A stretch of DNA of 64,000 bases, from contig NZ_FORV01000008.1 in the NCBI RefSeq assembly GCF_900114095.1, forward strand, positions 124,001 through 188,000. Direction: 5' to 3'. Positions 17,946 through 26,709 of the stretch are shown here, piece by piece. The notes under the pieces were generated by a model. The model saw only the letters and a program-made list of their open reading frames with translations, made no database searches and was not told the origin of the DNA. A program made the translations under genes and the position numbers. How positions within the stretch are numbered: the stretch's first letter is position 1; every line of letters begins with the position of its first letter. The DNA is from Sphingomonas sp. NFR04 (GTDB lineage Bacteria > Pseudomonadota > Alphaproteobacteria > Sphingomonadales > Sphingomonadaceae).

Positions 17946-18249
17946 TTTGGCATCCCCTGTTTGCATGTCCGCGCGCCTCTATCGCCTGATTGTCGAGCTG
18001 GTTCCGGTGGCGGCGCGGACAGGCGCAATTGTCGTTCGCATCTACCGGCTTTCCGTTGCGGCGGCAAATGTCCCGGCGGACACGCTGCGCCTTCCATACC
18101 ATTGCAAATGCGCAACAGTTCCGTGACATTTTGTTTCCAGGCGTGTCCCACGCGTTGCCATCAGGGGGAGAACGTGCAGACATGCCGCACTGCGGAAGCG
18201 CACGAAAGTTGCGCCCGCTGCGGAGAAAATTTCAAACAAGGGGCTTTTG
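17946..18249. promoter_or_regulatory. Divergent intergenic region between paoABC and a TonB receptor
   Basis: About 300 bp with no convincing gene. It must hold the promoters of both divergent units. A near-palindrome CATTGCAAATG with a following GCGCAA lies around 18100-18116 and could be an operator, but no regulator gene sits nearby. An AAGGGG ribosome site precedes the receptor ATG at 18250. Confidence 0.4.
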
Positions 18250-21177
18250 ATGACGTCTACCCTAAGAAGCTGTCTGCTTGCGTCGACGATGCTGGTCGCC
18301 AGCATCGCAGCGCCGGCCTTTGCGCAGCAACAAAGCGTCCCGGAATCCGAGACGCAGGCCGAACCGGCCAGCGAAATCGTCGTCACCGGATCGCGCATCT
18401 CGCGGCCCGACCTGGAGCTGGCAAGCCCGGTCAACGTCATCAGCCAGCAGGAAATCCAGTTTCGCCAGCCGGGCACCGCGGATGACCTGCTGCGCAACCT
18501 CCCGGCGATTCGCCCGTCGATCGGCGCGGGCGTCAACAACGGTTCGGACGGTTCGTCGACGCTCAACCTGCGCGGCATCGGCGAGCAGCGCACGCTGGTG
18601 CTGCTCGATGGCCGCCGCCTGGTGCCCTACGGCCTCGATGGCCTGACCGATACCAACAACATCCCGGTCGCGCTGCTGCAGCAGGTCGAAGTGCTGACCG
18701 GCGGCGCGTCGTCCACCTACGGCGCGGATGCGGTCGCAGGTGTCGTCAACTTCATCACGCGTCGCGACTTCTCGGGCATCGACGCCTCGGCGAGCTACCG
18801 CGTGTCCGAGCGCGGCGATAGCCAGCGCTTCAAGGCCGACCTCGTCGTCGGCGGCAACTTCGCCGATGGCCGCGGCAACGTGGTGCTCAGCGTCGGCTAC
18901 ACCAAGGCCGATCCGCTGCTCCACCTCGATCGTTCGGTCAGCGCGGTGCCGATCAGCTCGACGACCGGCTCGTTCGCCGGCTCGAGCACCGCGCAGGTCA
19001 CGATCTTCGGCGCGCCGAGCAACGCGGCGCTGGGCCTGCCCGCCAGCAGCTTCGGCGCAGTGGTGAACCCGACGACCGGGCTGCTCCAGTCGGCGACCGC
19101 CAACGACACCTACAACACCAATATCGGCACCTACTTCCAGACCCCGCTCGACCGCATCAACGTCTATTCGGCGGGCCGGTACGAGATCACCGACGGCGTC
19201 GAATTCTACGGCTCGGCGATGTTCACCCGCAACAAGATCGCGACCCAGCTCGCATCGTCGGGCACGTTCAACAACACCTACCAGCTTGGCCTGAACAACC
19301 CCTATCTGCCGAGCGGCATCCGCAGCCAGCTGTGCACGGCGAGCAAGATCTCGGCGGCGGACTGCGCCACCGCGGCGGCGGTGCAGGGTGGCCCGGGCAC
19401 GCCCGGCTATCGCGAGATCGCGGTGGTGGCGCAGCGCCGCTTCACCGAGTTCGGCCCGCGCGGCAACCTGTTCGAATCGCAGATGTTCCAGGTGCAGGGC
19501 GGCTTCCGCGGTGACATCACCACGGGGCTGAAATACGACGTTTCGGCGCAATATGGCGAGACGACGCAGAACCAGACGCGCCAGCGCTGGGGCTCGTTCA
19601 GCAAGGTCCAGCAGGCACTGCGCGCCTATCGCGACGCGAGCGGCACGATCCGCTGCGCCGACACCACCAATGGCTGCGTGCCGCTCAACCTGTTCGGGCC
19701 GAACGGCTCGATCACCTCGGCACAGGCGGCGTTCGTCAATTTGGACGCGATCATCAACCGCAAGGTGCGCCAGACCGTCGTCACCGGCAGCCTTTCGGGC
19801 GACCTGTTCGCCTCGCCGCTCGCCGCCAGCAAGATCGCGTTCGCGGCGGGTGCCGAATATCGCAAGATCAGCGCCGCCAGCCAGCCGGACGGCCCGTCGC
19901 AGGTGCAGGGCGAAGTGCTCGGCACCGGCGCGCGCACCCCGCCGGACGTGGGCGACTACAGCGTCAAGGAAGTGTTCGGCGAGCTCATCGCCCCGCTGAT
20001 CGAGAACCAGCCCTTCATCTACAAGCTGACGGCGGAAGCGGGCATCCGCTATTCCGACTACACCACCACGGGTGGCAGCACGACGTGGAAGGCCGGCGGC
20101 ACCTGGGAACCGATCCAGGGCTTCAAGTTCCGCGGCACCTATCAGGTCGCGGTCCGTTCGCCGAACATCCAGGAACTGTTCCAGTCGCCGGTGCAGGGCT
20201 TGGGCAACCTCACGGTCGATCCGTGCGCGGGTGCCTCGGTCGCCGCCAACCTCGCCGCGCTGTGCGTTGCCACCGGTGCGCCGGCCGGCACGATCGGATC
20301 GATCCCGCAGCCGAGCTCGGGCCAGATCAACAACACCACCGCGGGCAACCGCGACCTGGACGTCGAAAAGGCCAAGACCCTCACGCTCGGCGGCGTGTTC
20401 GCACCGTCGTTCCTCAAGGGCTTCTCGGCGACCGTCGACTATTTCCGGATCAAGGTGTCGAACGCGATCACCCAGCCGGCGCAGGCCGACATCCTGAACG
20501 GCTGCTATTCGGCGACGCTGAACCCCAGCTTCTCGAACAACGCCTTCTGCGCACTGATCGGCCGTAACCCGCTGACCGGTACGCTCAACGGCGCGGGCGA
20601 GACGCCGGGCGTGATCCTCAGCTATTCGAACCTCGGCCTGATCAAGACCGCGGGCATCGACCTAGGCGTCAACCAGCGCGTGCTGCTCGACGACGTCGGC
20701 ATTCACGACAGCGGCGCGATCACGATCGGCTTCAACGGCACCTGGCTCGATTACTACCGCTTCCAGGCGAACCCGAACTCGATCAACCGCGACTGCACCG
20801 GCCGGTACAGCCCGGGCGGCTGCACCAATCCGCGAGCGAAGACCCGCTGGAACGGTCGCCTGACCTATGATCGCCCGGGCTTCGACGTCTCGCTGCTGTG
20901 GACCCACATCAGCGGCGTGAAGCTGGAAGACTCGGTCGCCAACATCCTGCCGGCGTTCCGCAGCATCAAGGCGTACGACTATTTCGATCTGTCGTTCGGC
21001 GTGCGCCCGACCAAGAACCTCAGCTTCAACCTGACGGTGAACAACCTGCTCGACAAGGATCCGCCGCTGGTGGGTTCGGGCGTCGGCGGTACGTCGTACA
21101 ACAGCGGCAACACCTTCCCGACGATCTACGATCCGATCGGCCGGTCCTACACGCTGGGTGCGCGCCTCACCTTCTGA
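18250..21177 (+). CDS. TonB-dependent outer-membrane receptor 1
   Basis: A 975-residue receptor. A signal peptide ends at AFAQQ near residue 25. The plug domain begins with the EIVVTGSRI segment and contains NLRGIG and LDGRR motifs. The large extracellular-loop barrel follows, ending in an aromatic C-terminus (LGARLTF), as expected for an outer-membrane barrel. The type is the OAR/large TonB receptor common in sphingomonads, which takes up oligosaccharides, peptides or aromatic compounds. The ligand cannot be read; it is divergent from paoABC. Confidence 0.93.
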   Translation: MTSTLRSCLLASTMLVASIAAPAFAQQQSVPESETQAEPASEIVVTGSRISRPDLELASPVNVISQQEIQFRQPGTADDLLRNLPAIRPSIGAGVNNGSDGSSTLNLRGIGEQRTLVLLDGRRLVPYGLDGLTDTNNIPVALLQQVEVLTGGASSTYGADAVAGVVNFITRRDFSGIDASASYRVSERGDSQRFKADLVVGGNFADGRGNVVLSVGYTKADPLLHLDRSVSAVPISSTTGSFAGSSTAQVTIFGAPSNAALGLPASSFGAVVNPTTGLLQSATANDTYNTNIGTYFQTPLDRINVYSAGRYEITDGVEFYGSAMFTRNKIATQLASSGTFNNTYQLGLNNPYLPSGIRSQLCTASKISAADCATAAAVQGGPGTPGYREIAVVAQRRFTEFGPRGNLFESQMFQVQGGFRGDITTGLKYDVSAQYGETTQNQTRQRWGSFSKVQQALRAYRDASGTIRCADTTNGCVPLNLFGPNGSITSAQAAFVNLDAIINRKVRQTVVTGSLSGDLFASPLAASKIAFAAGAEYRKISAASQPDGPSQVQGEVLGTGARTPPDVGDYSVKEVFGELIAPLIENQPFIYKLTAEAGIRYSDYTTTGGSTTWKAGGTWEPIQGFKFRGTYQVAVRSPNIQELFQSPVQGLGNLTVDPCAGASVAANLAALCVATGAPAGTIGSIPQPSSGQINNTTAGNRDLDVEKAKTLTLGGVFAPSFLKGFSATVDYFRIKVSNAITQPAQADILNGCYSATLNPSFSNNAFCALIGRNPLTGTLNGAGETPGVILSYSNLGLIKTAGIDLGVNQRVLLDDVGIHDSGAITIGFNGTWLDYYRFQANPNSINRDCTGRYSPGGCTNPRAKTRWNGRLTYDRPGFDVSLLWTHISGVKLEDSVANILPAFRSIKAYDYFDLSFGVRPTKNLSFNLTVNNLLDKDPPLVGSGVGGTSYNSGNTFPTIYDPIGRSYTLGARLTF

Positions 21178-21213
21178 TGCGTTCCTAAAAACATAAATGT
21201 CTCCCAATACCTG

Positions 21214-21244
21214 GAGCGGCGGGCCGAAAGGTCCGCCGCTTTTG
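21214..21244 (+). terminator. Rho-independent terminator after TonB receptor 1
   Basis: AGCGGCGGGCC-GAAA-GGTCCGCCGCT forms an 11-pair stem with one G-T pair and a GAAA tetraloop, followed by TTTG. It lies 37 bp past the receptor stop. Confidence 0.85.
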
Positions 21245-21257
21245 TGTCGGGGGCGGG

Positions 21258-21512
21258 TCAGTCCTGCTGGTCGGACAGGTCCATGAAGTTGCGGGCGGCC
21301 TCGCGGTCTGCCTCCTCCTCGAAGGTCACATCGAGATCGGGCGCGTTGCCGAGCATGAACAGCAGCGCCCAGAGCGCGAAGCGGCGGGGACGATCGGTCT
21401 CCAGGCCGAGATCGACCTTCATCCGCTCGATGCCCGAGGCGAGCGCGGGCGGGGTGAGGGCGCCGAGATCGGCGGTACCGAAATAGCGGACTAGCTGGTC
21501 GTCGAGTTGCAT
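21258..21512 (-). CDS. Small conserved hypothetical protein next to hemN
   Basis: 84 residues from the ATG at 21512. It is acidic and mostly helical, with a hydrophobic helix FALWALLFMLG near 46-56 and an acidic tail (EEEADREAARNFMDL). I recall similar small proteins beside hemN in sphingomonads but no assigned function. It is divergent from hemN with about 90 bp between the starts. Confidence 0.65.
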   Translation of the reverse strand: MQLDDQLVRYFGTADLGALTPPALASGIERMKVDLGLETDRPRRFALWALLFMLGNAPDLDVTFEEEADREAARNFMDLSDQQD

Positions 21513-21602
21513 GGCCCTGCGCCTACGCCCGCGCGGCGCGGGCGGCAAGGATACGGGACATTCCCAAGCGACGCGGCCCGCGCGGCGGTGCAAGCGCGAG
21601 CC

Positions 21603-22925
21603 ATGTGGACCTATCATCCCGATCTGCTCGCCACCCCGGTGCCGCGCTACACCAGCTATCCCACGGCCGCAGAGTTCCACGAGGGGGTAGGGCCGGCGGA
21701 CATGGCCGCGGCGCTGGATCGGGTGGACGCGGATACCGAGCTGTCGCTCTATCTCCACATCCCCTTTTGCCACGCGATCTGCTGGTATTGCGGCTGCAAC
21801 ACGGGCGCCGCCAACCGCACCGCGCGGCTCGATGCCTATCTCGCCAGGCTGTCGGAGGAGATCGAGCTGGTCGCAAGGCGGCTAGGCGGGCGGGGGCAGG
21901 TGGGGCGGATCGCGTTCGGTGGCGGCAGCCCCAATGCCATCGCCCTCGAGGCCTTTCTCCGGCTGGTAACGCAAGCCAAGGCCGCATTCGGTGCCGGCGC
22001 CCCTGTGCTGTCGGTGGAGGTGGATCCGCGCGGCTTCGATGCCGCCTGGGCCGGCGCGCTGGCGGAAGCCGGCGCGACCCGCGTCAGTCTCGGCGTGCAG
22101 ACCTTCGACCCCGCGCTTCAGGGCGCGATCGGCCGCGTCCAGCCGCGCGGCGACATTGCCGGGACCGTCGACCTGCTGCGCCACGCCGGGATCGAGTCGA
22201 TCAACTTCGACCTGATGTACGGTCTGCCGGGCCAGACCGACCAGATGCTGGCTGAGTCGATCGAAGAGAGCGTGGCGATGGGTGCCGATCGGCTCGCCGT
22301 GTTCGGCTATGCGCATGTGCCGCACCTGATCCCGCGCCAGCGCCGCATCGATGCGACCGCGCTCCCCGGCGCCGAAGTCCGCTTTGCCCAGGCCGCGCTG
22401 GCGTACGAGAAGCTGGCGGGGGCCGGCTATGCCGCGATCGGCTTCGACCATTTCGCCAGGCCGGGCGACGCCATCGCAGTCGCGGCGCGCGAAGGCCGGC
22501 TGCGGCGCAATTTTCAGGGCTTCACCGAGGACGAGGCCGAGGTGCTGATCGGGCTGGGCGCCAGCGCCATCAGCCAGTTCCCGGACCTGCTGGTACAGAA
22601 CGAGAAGAATGCCGGCCGTTGGCACATGGCCATCTCCTCCGGCAGGTTCGCGGCTGCGCGCGGGGTGCGGCGCTCGGTCGACGATCAGTGGCGGGCGGCC
22701 GCGATCGAGGAACTGCTCTGCCAGGGGCGCGCCGATCTGGGCGGCATCGGCGGCCGCGCGGCGATCGCGCTGCGGCTCGCGCGGTTCGCGGCGCTGAAGC
22801 TGGTGCGCTGGGAAGGCAGCGTGCTGCTGCTGGCGCCCGGGGCGCTGCCCTATGCGCGGGTGATCGCCAGCGCGATCGACAGCCATCGCGGACCGGCCGC
22901 CACCCGCTTCAGCAGCGCGGTGTGA
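21603..22925 (+). CDS. hemN: Oxygen-independent coproporphyrinogen III oxidase
   Basis: A radical-SAM enzyme of 440 residues that decarboxylates coproporphyrinogen III during anaerobic or microaerobic heme synthesis. The cluster motif is C56-x3-C60-x2-C63 followed by C65 (HIPFCHAICWYCGC). GGGSPN and the LGVQTF and YGLPGQT motifs of the barrel follow. The length and C-terminal domain match true HemN, not the shorter HemW. Start chosen at MWTYHPDL; the frame is open further upstream without a good site. Function fits the low-oxygen theme of the bd oxidase. Confidence 0.93.
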   Translation: MWTYHPDLLATPVPRYTSYPTAAEFHEGVGPADMAAALDRVDADTELSLYLHIPFCHAICWYCGCNTGAANRTARLDAYLARLSEEIELVARRLGGRGQVGRIAFGGGSPNAIALEAFLRLVTQAKAAFGAGAPVLSVEVDPRGFDAAWAGALAEAGATRVSLGVQTFDPALQGAIGRVQPRGDIAGTVDLLRHAGIESINFDLMYGLPGQTDQMLAESIEESVAMGADRLAVFGYAHVPHLIPRQRRIDATALPGAEVRFAQAALAYEKLAGAGYAAIGFDHFARPGDAIAVAAREGRLRRNFQGFTEDEAEVLIGLGASAISQFPDLLVQNEKNAGRWHMAISSGRFAAARGVRRSVDDQWRAAAIEELLCQGRADLGGIGGRAAIALRLARFAALKLVRWEGSVLLLAPGALPYARVIASAIDSHRGPAATRFSSAV

Positions 22926-23047
22926 TCCCACGGGATCTCCGGGAAACTACCCAGCCTCGGGCGTATAGCCTCGGTTAATTTCGGCTCTTATAAGGCGCGG
23001 GCCCGCCACGCGCCGGGCAGAATTTCGCGCGTTTCGAAAGAGCATCG

Positions 23048-26000
23048 ATGTCGCGTCCCGTATTCTTCGACCCCACCGGCAGCCGCAAGCGCTGGACGAT
23101 GCGCACGGTGTTCGCGCTGATCGGCGGCGTGCTGCTCGCCGCGATCGTGTTCGCCGCCACCATCGTCAATGTGCCGCCTGCGCAGGACCTGCCGGTGCGG
23201 TGGGAGAATGCCAAGCCCGCGGCGCTGCGCTCGCTCAGCGCGCGCGGCCAGCCGCGCGGGCAGCGCTGGCTGCCGGGCGGTTCGGCGAAGAAGCCGGGCG
23301 CGCCGCTCACCGTCGGCTTCTATGTGCCCTGGGACCCGGCGAGCGCCGACTCGCTTCGCCGCAACATCGGCGATCTCGACTGGGTGGTGCCCGCCTTCGT
23401 CTCGGTGACGGGCGCCAACCATGCGATGCAGGTGCTGGACGATCCCAAGTTCGCCAGCATCGTCGCCGCCGCGCCGCGTCGTCCACGCGTGCTGCCGATG
23501 GTGCAGAACGTGTCCGACGAAGCCTGGGACACTGCCGGCTCCGCCAAGCTGATGGCCAGCCCGGCGGCCCGCGCGAAGCTCGCGCGCGATCTCGCCGCCA
23601 TGGTCAAGGCGCGCAACCTGCCCGGGCTGGTGATGGACTTCGAGAGCCTGCAGCCCGGCTCGCTGCCGGGCTACGCCCAGCTGCTCGACCAGATCAACAA
23701 GGCAATGCCCAAGGACAAGCTGCTCGCCGTCACCGTGCCGGCGGGCGATACCAATTGGGATCTCAAGCGCTTCGCCGCGGTGACCGATCGCGTGATCCTG
23801 ATGGATTATGACGAGCATTGGCAGGGCGGCACCGCCGGGCCGATCGCCTCGCAGCCCTGGTTCGTCGACGAGCTGCGCAGCGCCGTGGCCAAGGTCGGCG
23901 CGAACAAGCTGATCGTCGCGCTGGCCAGCTACGCCTATGATTATCACGGCGACGGCACCGACGCGATGAGCATCGAAGAGGCCTGGTCGGCGGCGCGGGA
24001 CAGCGACGCCAAGGTCACCTTCGACAAGACCAGCGGCAACAGCGCCTTCGCCTATGACGAGGACGGCAAGCACCACGAAATCTGGATGGTCGACGCCACT
24101 GCCACCTGGAACCAGCTGCAGGCGGTCCGCGCCGCCGGTGTCGGCAGCGTGGGGCTGTGGCGACTGGGCACCGAGGATGCCGGCGTGTGGACCGCGCTGC
24201 TCGCCTATCGCCATGGCGGCCGGCCGGACCTGAGCCGGATCGTGCCCGCCACCAATGTCGACGTTGAGGGACCGGGCGAGATCCTGCGCGTCACCTCGAC
24301 GCCGACGGTGGGCCAGCGCGCGATCAGCTTCGATGCCGCCAACATGATCCGCGACGTCCAGTATCCGCAGCTGCCGACGCCCTATGTCGTCATGCGCACC
24401 GGCGCCTCGAAGCACGAGATCGCGCTGACCTTCGACGACGGCCCCGATCCCACCTACACGCCGCGCATTCTCGACATCCTCAAGGCCGAGCATGTGCCCG
24501 CGACCTTCTTCATCATCGGCGAGAACGGCCTCCAGCATCCGCTGCTGCTGCGCCGGCTGGTGGCCGAGGGGCATGAGCTGGGCAACCACACCTATACCCA
24601 CCCGAATCTCGCCACCACCTCGGCGGCAAGCACCGCGCTGGAGCTGAACGCCACCCAGCGGCTGGTGCAGGCCTATACGGGCCGCGGCATGCGGCTGTTC
24701 CGCGCGCCCTATTTCGGAGACGCCGAGCCGACCACCCCGGACGAACTCGATCCGGCCGTGGTGGCGCAGAAGCAGGGCTATACGGTAGTCGGCCTGCACG
24801 TCGATCCGGACGACTGGAAGCGGCCGGGTACCGATGCGATCGTGCAGGGCGTGCTCGACGACGTGGCGGGCGCCCGACCCGACCACTCCACCAACGTCGT
24901 GCTGCTCCACGATGGCGGCGGTAATCGCGAGCAGACCATCCAGGCGCTGCCGCGGATCATCCGCGAACTGCGGGCGCGCGGCTATAGCTTCGTGCCGGTT
25001 TCGAAGCTCGCCGGGCTTTCTTACGATGCGGTGATGCCGCCGATCCGCGGCAGCGACCTGCTGGCGGTGCGGGCGGACGTGGCGATCTTCGTCGCGCTCG
25101 CGGCGGTCGCGTCGGGGCTGCGCTGGATGTTCTTCATCGCGATCACGCTCGGCATCGCCCGCGCGGTGATCCTCGCCGGACTGGCGCTGCGCCAACGGCT
25201 GCGCGAGCGCGGCGAACCGCCGGTGTTCACGCCCACCGTCTCGGTGATCATCCCCGCCTATAACGAGGAGCGGGTGATCGAATCCTCGGTGCGCCGCGTG
25301 CTCGCCAGCGACTATCCGGCGATCGAGCTGATCGTCGCCGACGACGGATCGAAGGACCGCACCAGCGCGATCGTCGCGGCGGCGTTCGGCGACGATCCGC
25401 GGGTGACGCTGCTCACCCTGGTCAATGGCGGCAAGGCGGCGGCGCTCAACCGCGCGCTGCGCGAGGCCAAGGGCGAGGTGATCATCGCGCTCGATGCCGA
25501 CACCCAGTTCGAGCCCGAGACCATCGGCCGCCTCGCGCGCTGGTTCGCCGACGAGAAGATCGGCGCGGTGGCGGGCAGCGCGCAGGTGGGCAACCGGGTC
25601 AATCTGGTCACCCGCTGGCAGGCGGTGGAATATATCACCGCGCAGAATCTCGAGCGGCGCGCGCTGGCCGGGTTCAACGCGATCACTGTCGTGCCGGGCG
25701 CGGTCGGCGCGTGGCGGCGCGCCGCGCTCGATGCGGTCGGCGGCTATCCCGAGGATACGCTCGCCGAGGATCAGGACCTCACCATCGCCATCCAGCGCGC
25801 CGGCTGGCGGGTGACCTATGATCCGGATGCTGTCGCCTGGACCGAGGCGCCTGAGAGCTTCAAGGCACTCGCCAAGCAGCGCTATCGCTGGGCGTTCGGC
25901 ACGCTCCAGTGCCTGTGGAAGCATCGCGGCCTGTACCGCGACAAGCAGGCGCGCGGTCTCGCCTGGATCGGGCTACCCCAGGCCTGGGTGTTCCAGATCA

Positions 26001-26362
26001 TCTTCGCCGCGATCTCGCCGCTGATCGACCTCGCGCTCGTGTCCGCCATCTTCGCCACCGGCGTGCGGATCGCCCAGCATGGCTGGGAGCAGACCCGCGG
26101 CGACGTCGGCACCATGGCGATCTACTGGGTGGCGTTCACCGCGATCGACGTGGGCTGCGGCTGGGTCGCCTATCGGCTCAACAGCCGGCGGATCCGCTAC
26201 CCGGCGCTGCTGCTGGTGGCGCAGCGTTTCGTCTATCGCCAGCTGATGTACTGGGTGGTGCTGCGCGCGATCAGCTCGGCGCTGGGCGGCTGGTTCGTCG
26301 GCTGGGGCAAGCTGGAGCGGACCGGCCGAGTCGGTACGGCGGGAACGGCCGCGGCCGAATAG
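23048..26362 (+). CDS. Three-domain envelope polysaccharide protein: GH18-like, NodB deacetylase and GT2 glycosyltransferase
   Basis: A 1104-residue fusion. A membrane anchor lies at about 18-40. A GH18-like (YaaH/chitinase-type) domain spans about 80-400, with GLVMDFESL near 193 in the place of the DxxDxDxE active-site motif. A polysaccharide deacetylase domain of the NodB type starts at TFDDGPD (about 461) and includes the HELGNHTYTHP metal-site stretch. Membrane segments near 680-715 lead to a family 2 glycosyltransferase (SVIIPAYNEE about 731, EDQDL about 907, QRYRW about 944). Hydrophobic helices follow. Such fusions could make, deacetylate and trim an N-acetylglucosamine polymer; the product is unknown. 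Confidence 0.9.
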   Translation: MSRPVFFDPTGSRKRWTMRTVFALIGGVLLAAIVFAATIVNVPPAQDLPVRWENAKPAALRSLSARGQPRGQRWLPGGSAKKPGAPLTVGFYVPWDPASADSLRRNIGDLDWVVPAFVSVTGANHAMQVLDDPKFASIVAAAPRRPRVLPMVQNVSDEAWDTAGSAKLMASPAARAKLARDLAAMVKARNLPGLVMDFESLQPGSLPGYAQLLDQINKAMPKDKLLAVTVPAGDTNWDLKRFAAVTDRVILMDYDEHWQGGTAGPIASQPWFVDELRSAVAKVGANKLIVALASYAYDYHGDGTDAMSIEEAWSAARDSDAKVTFDKTSGNSAFAYDEDGKHHEIWMVDATATWNQLQAVRAAGVGSVGLWRLGTEDAGVWTALLAYRHGGRPDLSRIVPATNVDVEGPGEILRVTSTPTVGQRAISFDAANMIRDVQYPQLPTPYVVMRTGASKHEIALTFDDGPDPTYTPRILDILKAEHVPATFFIIGENGLQHPLLLRRLVAEGHELGNHTYTHPNLATTSAASTALELNATQRLVQAYTGRGMRLFRAPYFGDAEPTTPDELDPAVVAQKQGYTVVGLHVDPDDWKRPGTDAIVQGVLDDVAGARPDHSTNVVLLHDGGGNREQTIQALPRIIRELRARGYSFVPVSKLAGLSYDAVMPPIRGSDLLAVRADVAIFVALAAVASGLRWMFFIAITLGIARAVILAGLALRQRLRERGEPPVFTPTVSVIIPAYNEERVIESSVRRVLASDYPAIELIVADDGSKDRTSAIVAAAFGDDPRVTLLTLVNGGKAAALNRALREAKGEVIIALDADTQFEPETIGRLARWFADEKIGAVAGSAQVGNRVNLVTRWQAVEYITAQNLERRALAGFNAITVVPGAVGAWRRAALDAVGGYPEDTLAEDQDLTIAIQRAGWRVTYDPDAVAWTEAPESFKALAKQRYRWAFGTLQCLWKHRGLYRDKQARGLAWIGLPQAWVFQIIFAAISPLIDLALVSAIFATGVRIAQHGWEQTRGDVGTMAIYWVAFTAIDVGCGWVAYRLNSRRIRYPALLLVAQRFVYRQLMYWVVLRAISSALGGWFVGWGKLERTGRVGTAGTAAAE

Positions 26363-26391
26363 CCGGTCACGCCAGCACCGATCCACAGGAT

Positions 26392-26425
26392 GCGCCCGTT
26401 CCGCCCGTCAGGCGGGGCGGGCGCT
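26392..26425 (+). terminator. GC-rich hairpin after the fusion gene
   Basis: GCCCGTTCCGCC and GGCGGGGCGGGC pair across a CGTCA loop with two mismatched positions. No T-run follows, so terminator function is uncertain. Confidence 0.4.
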
Positions 26426-26709
26426 CCCGATTCCGGCCGATCGCTCCGGTTCGGCGCGGCAGAATCCGTGTCCTTTCTGCATCACTTTTGGCTTTTCGGG
26501 CGTTGCGAGTAAGTTTTTCGCGGCGTTAACTCTGGGGAACCCGCGCTGCGGTAACCTTCTCCGCCCGCAGATTCCCACGTGAAATCTTGAAAATGAATTG
26601 AAAATGAAACCGGCGCGTCATGCGTGCTGCGGTGGGTGTAACAAACCTGCCAAATCCTGTGCCTAGGGCGCCCCCCGAAGACATACCACCTACCTCGGGG
26701 AAAGCATTC
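26426..26709. promoter_or_regulatory. Intergenic leader of TonB receptor 2 with an SD-pairing hairpin
   Basis: About 280 bp without a gene and more AT-rich than its surroundings, so a promoter is likely here. Just before the start codon CCCCGA (26673-26678) can pair with TCGGGG (26695-26700). The latter overlaps the presumed ribosome site GGGGAAAG (26697-26704). The hairpin could limit translation. Confidence 0.45.

Noticed and set aside
22988..25924. A 978-codon minus-strand open frame across the envelope fusion gene
   Set aside because: The plus-strand protein has three known domains here; the minus frame does not.
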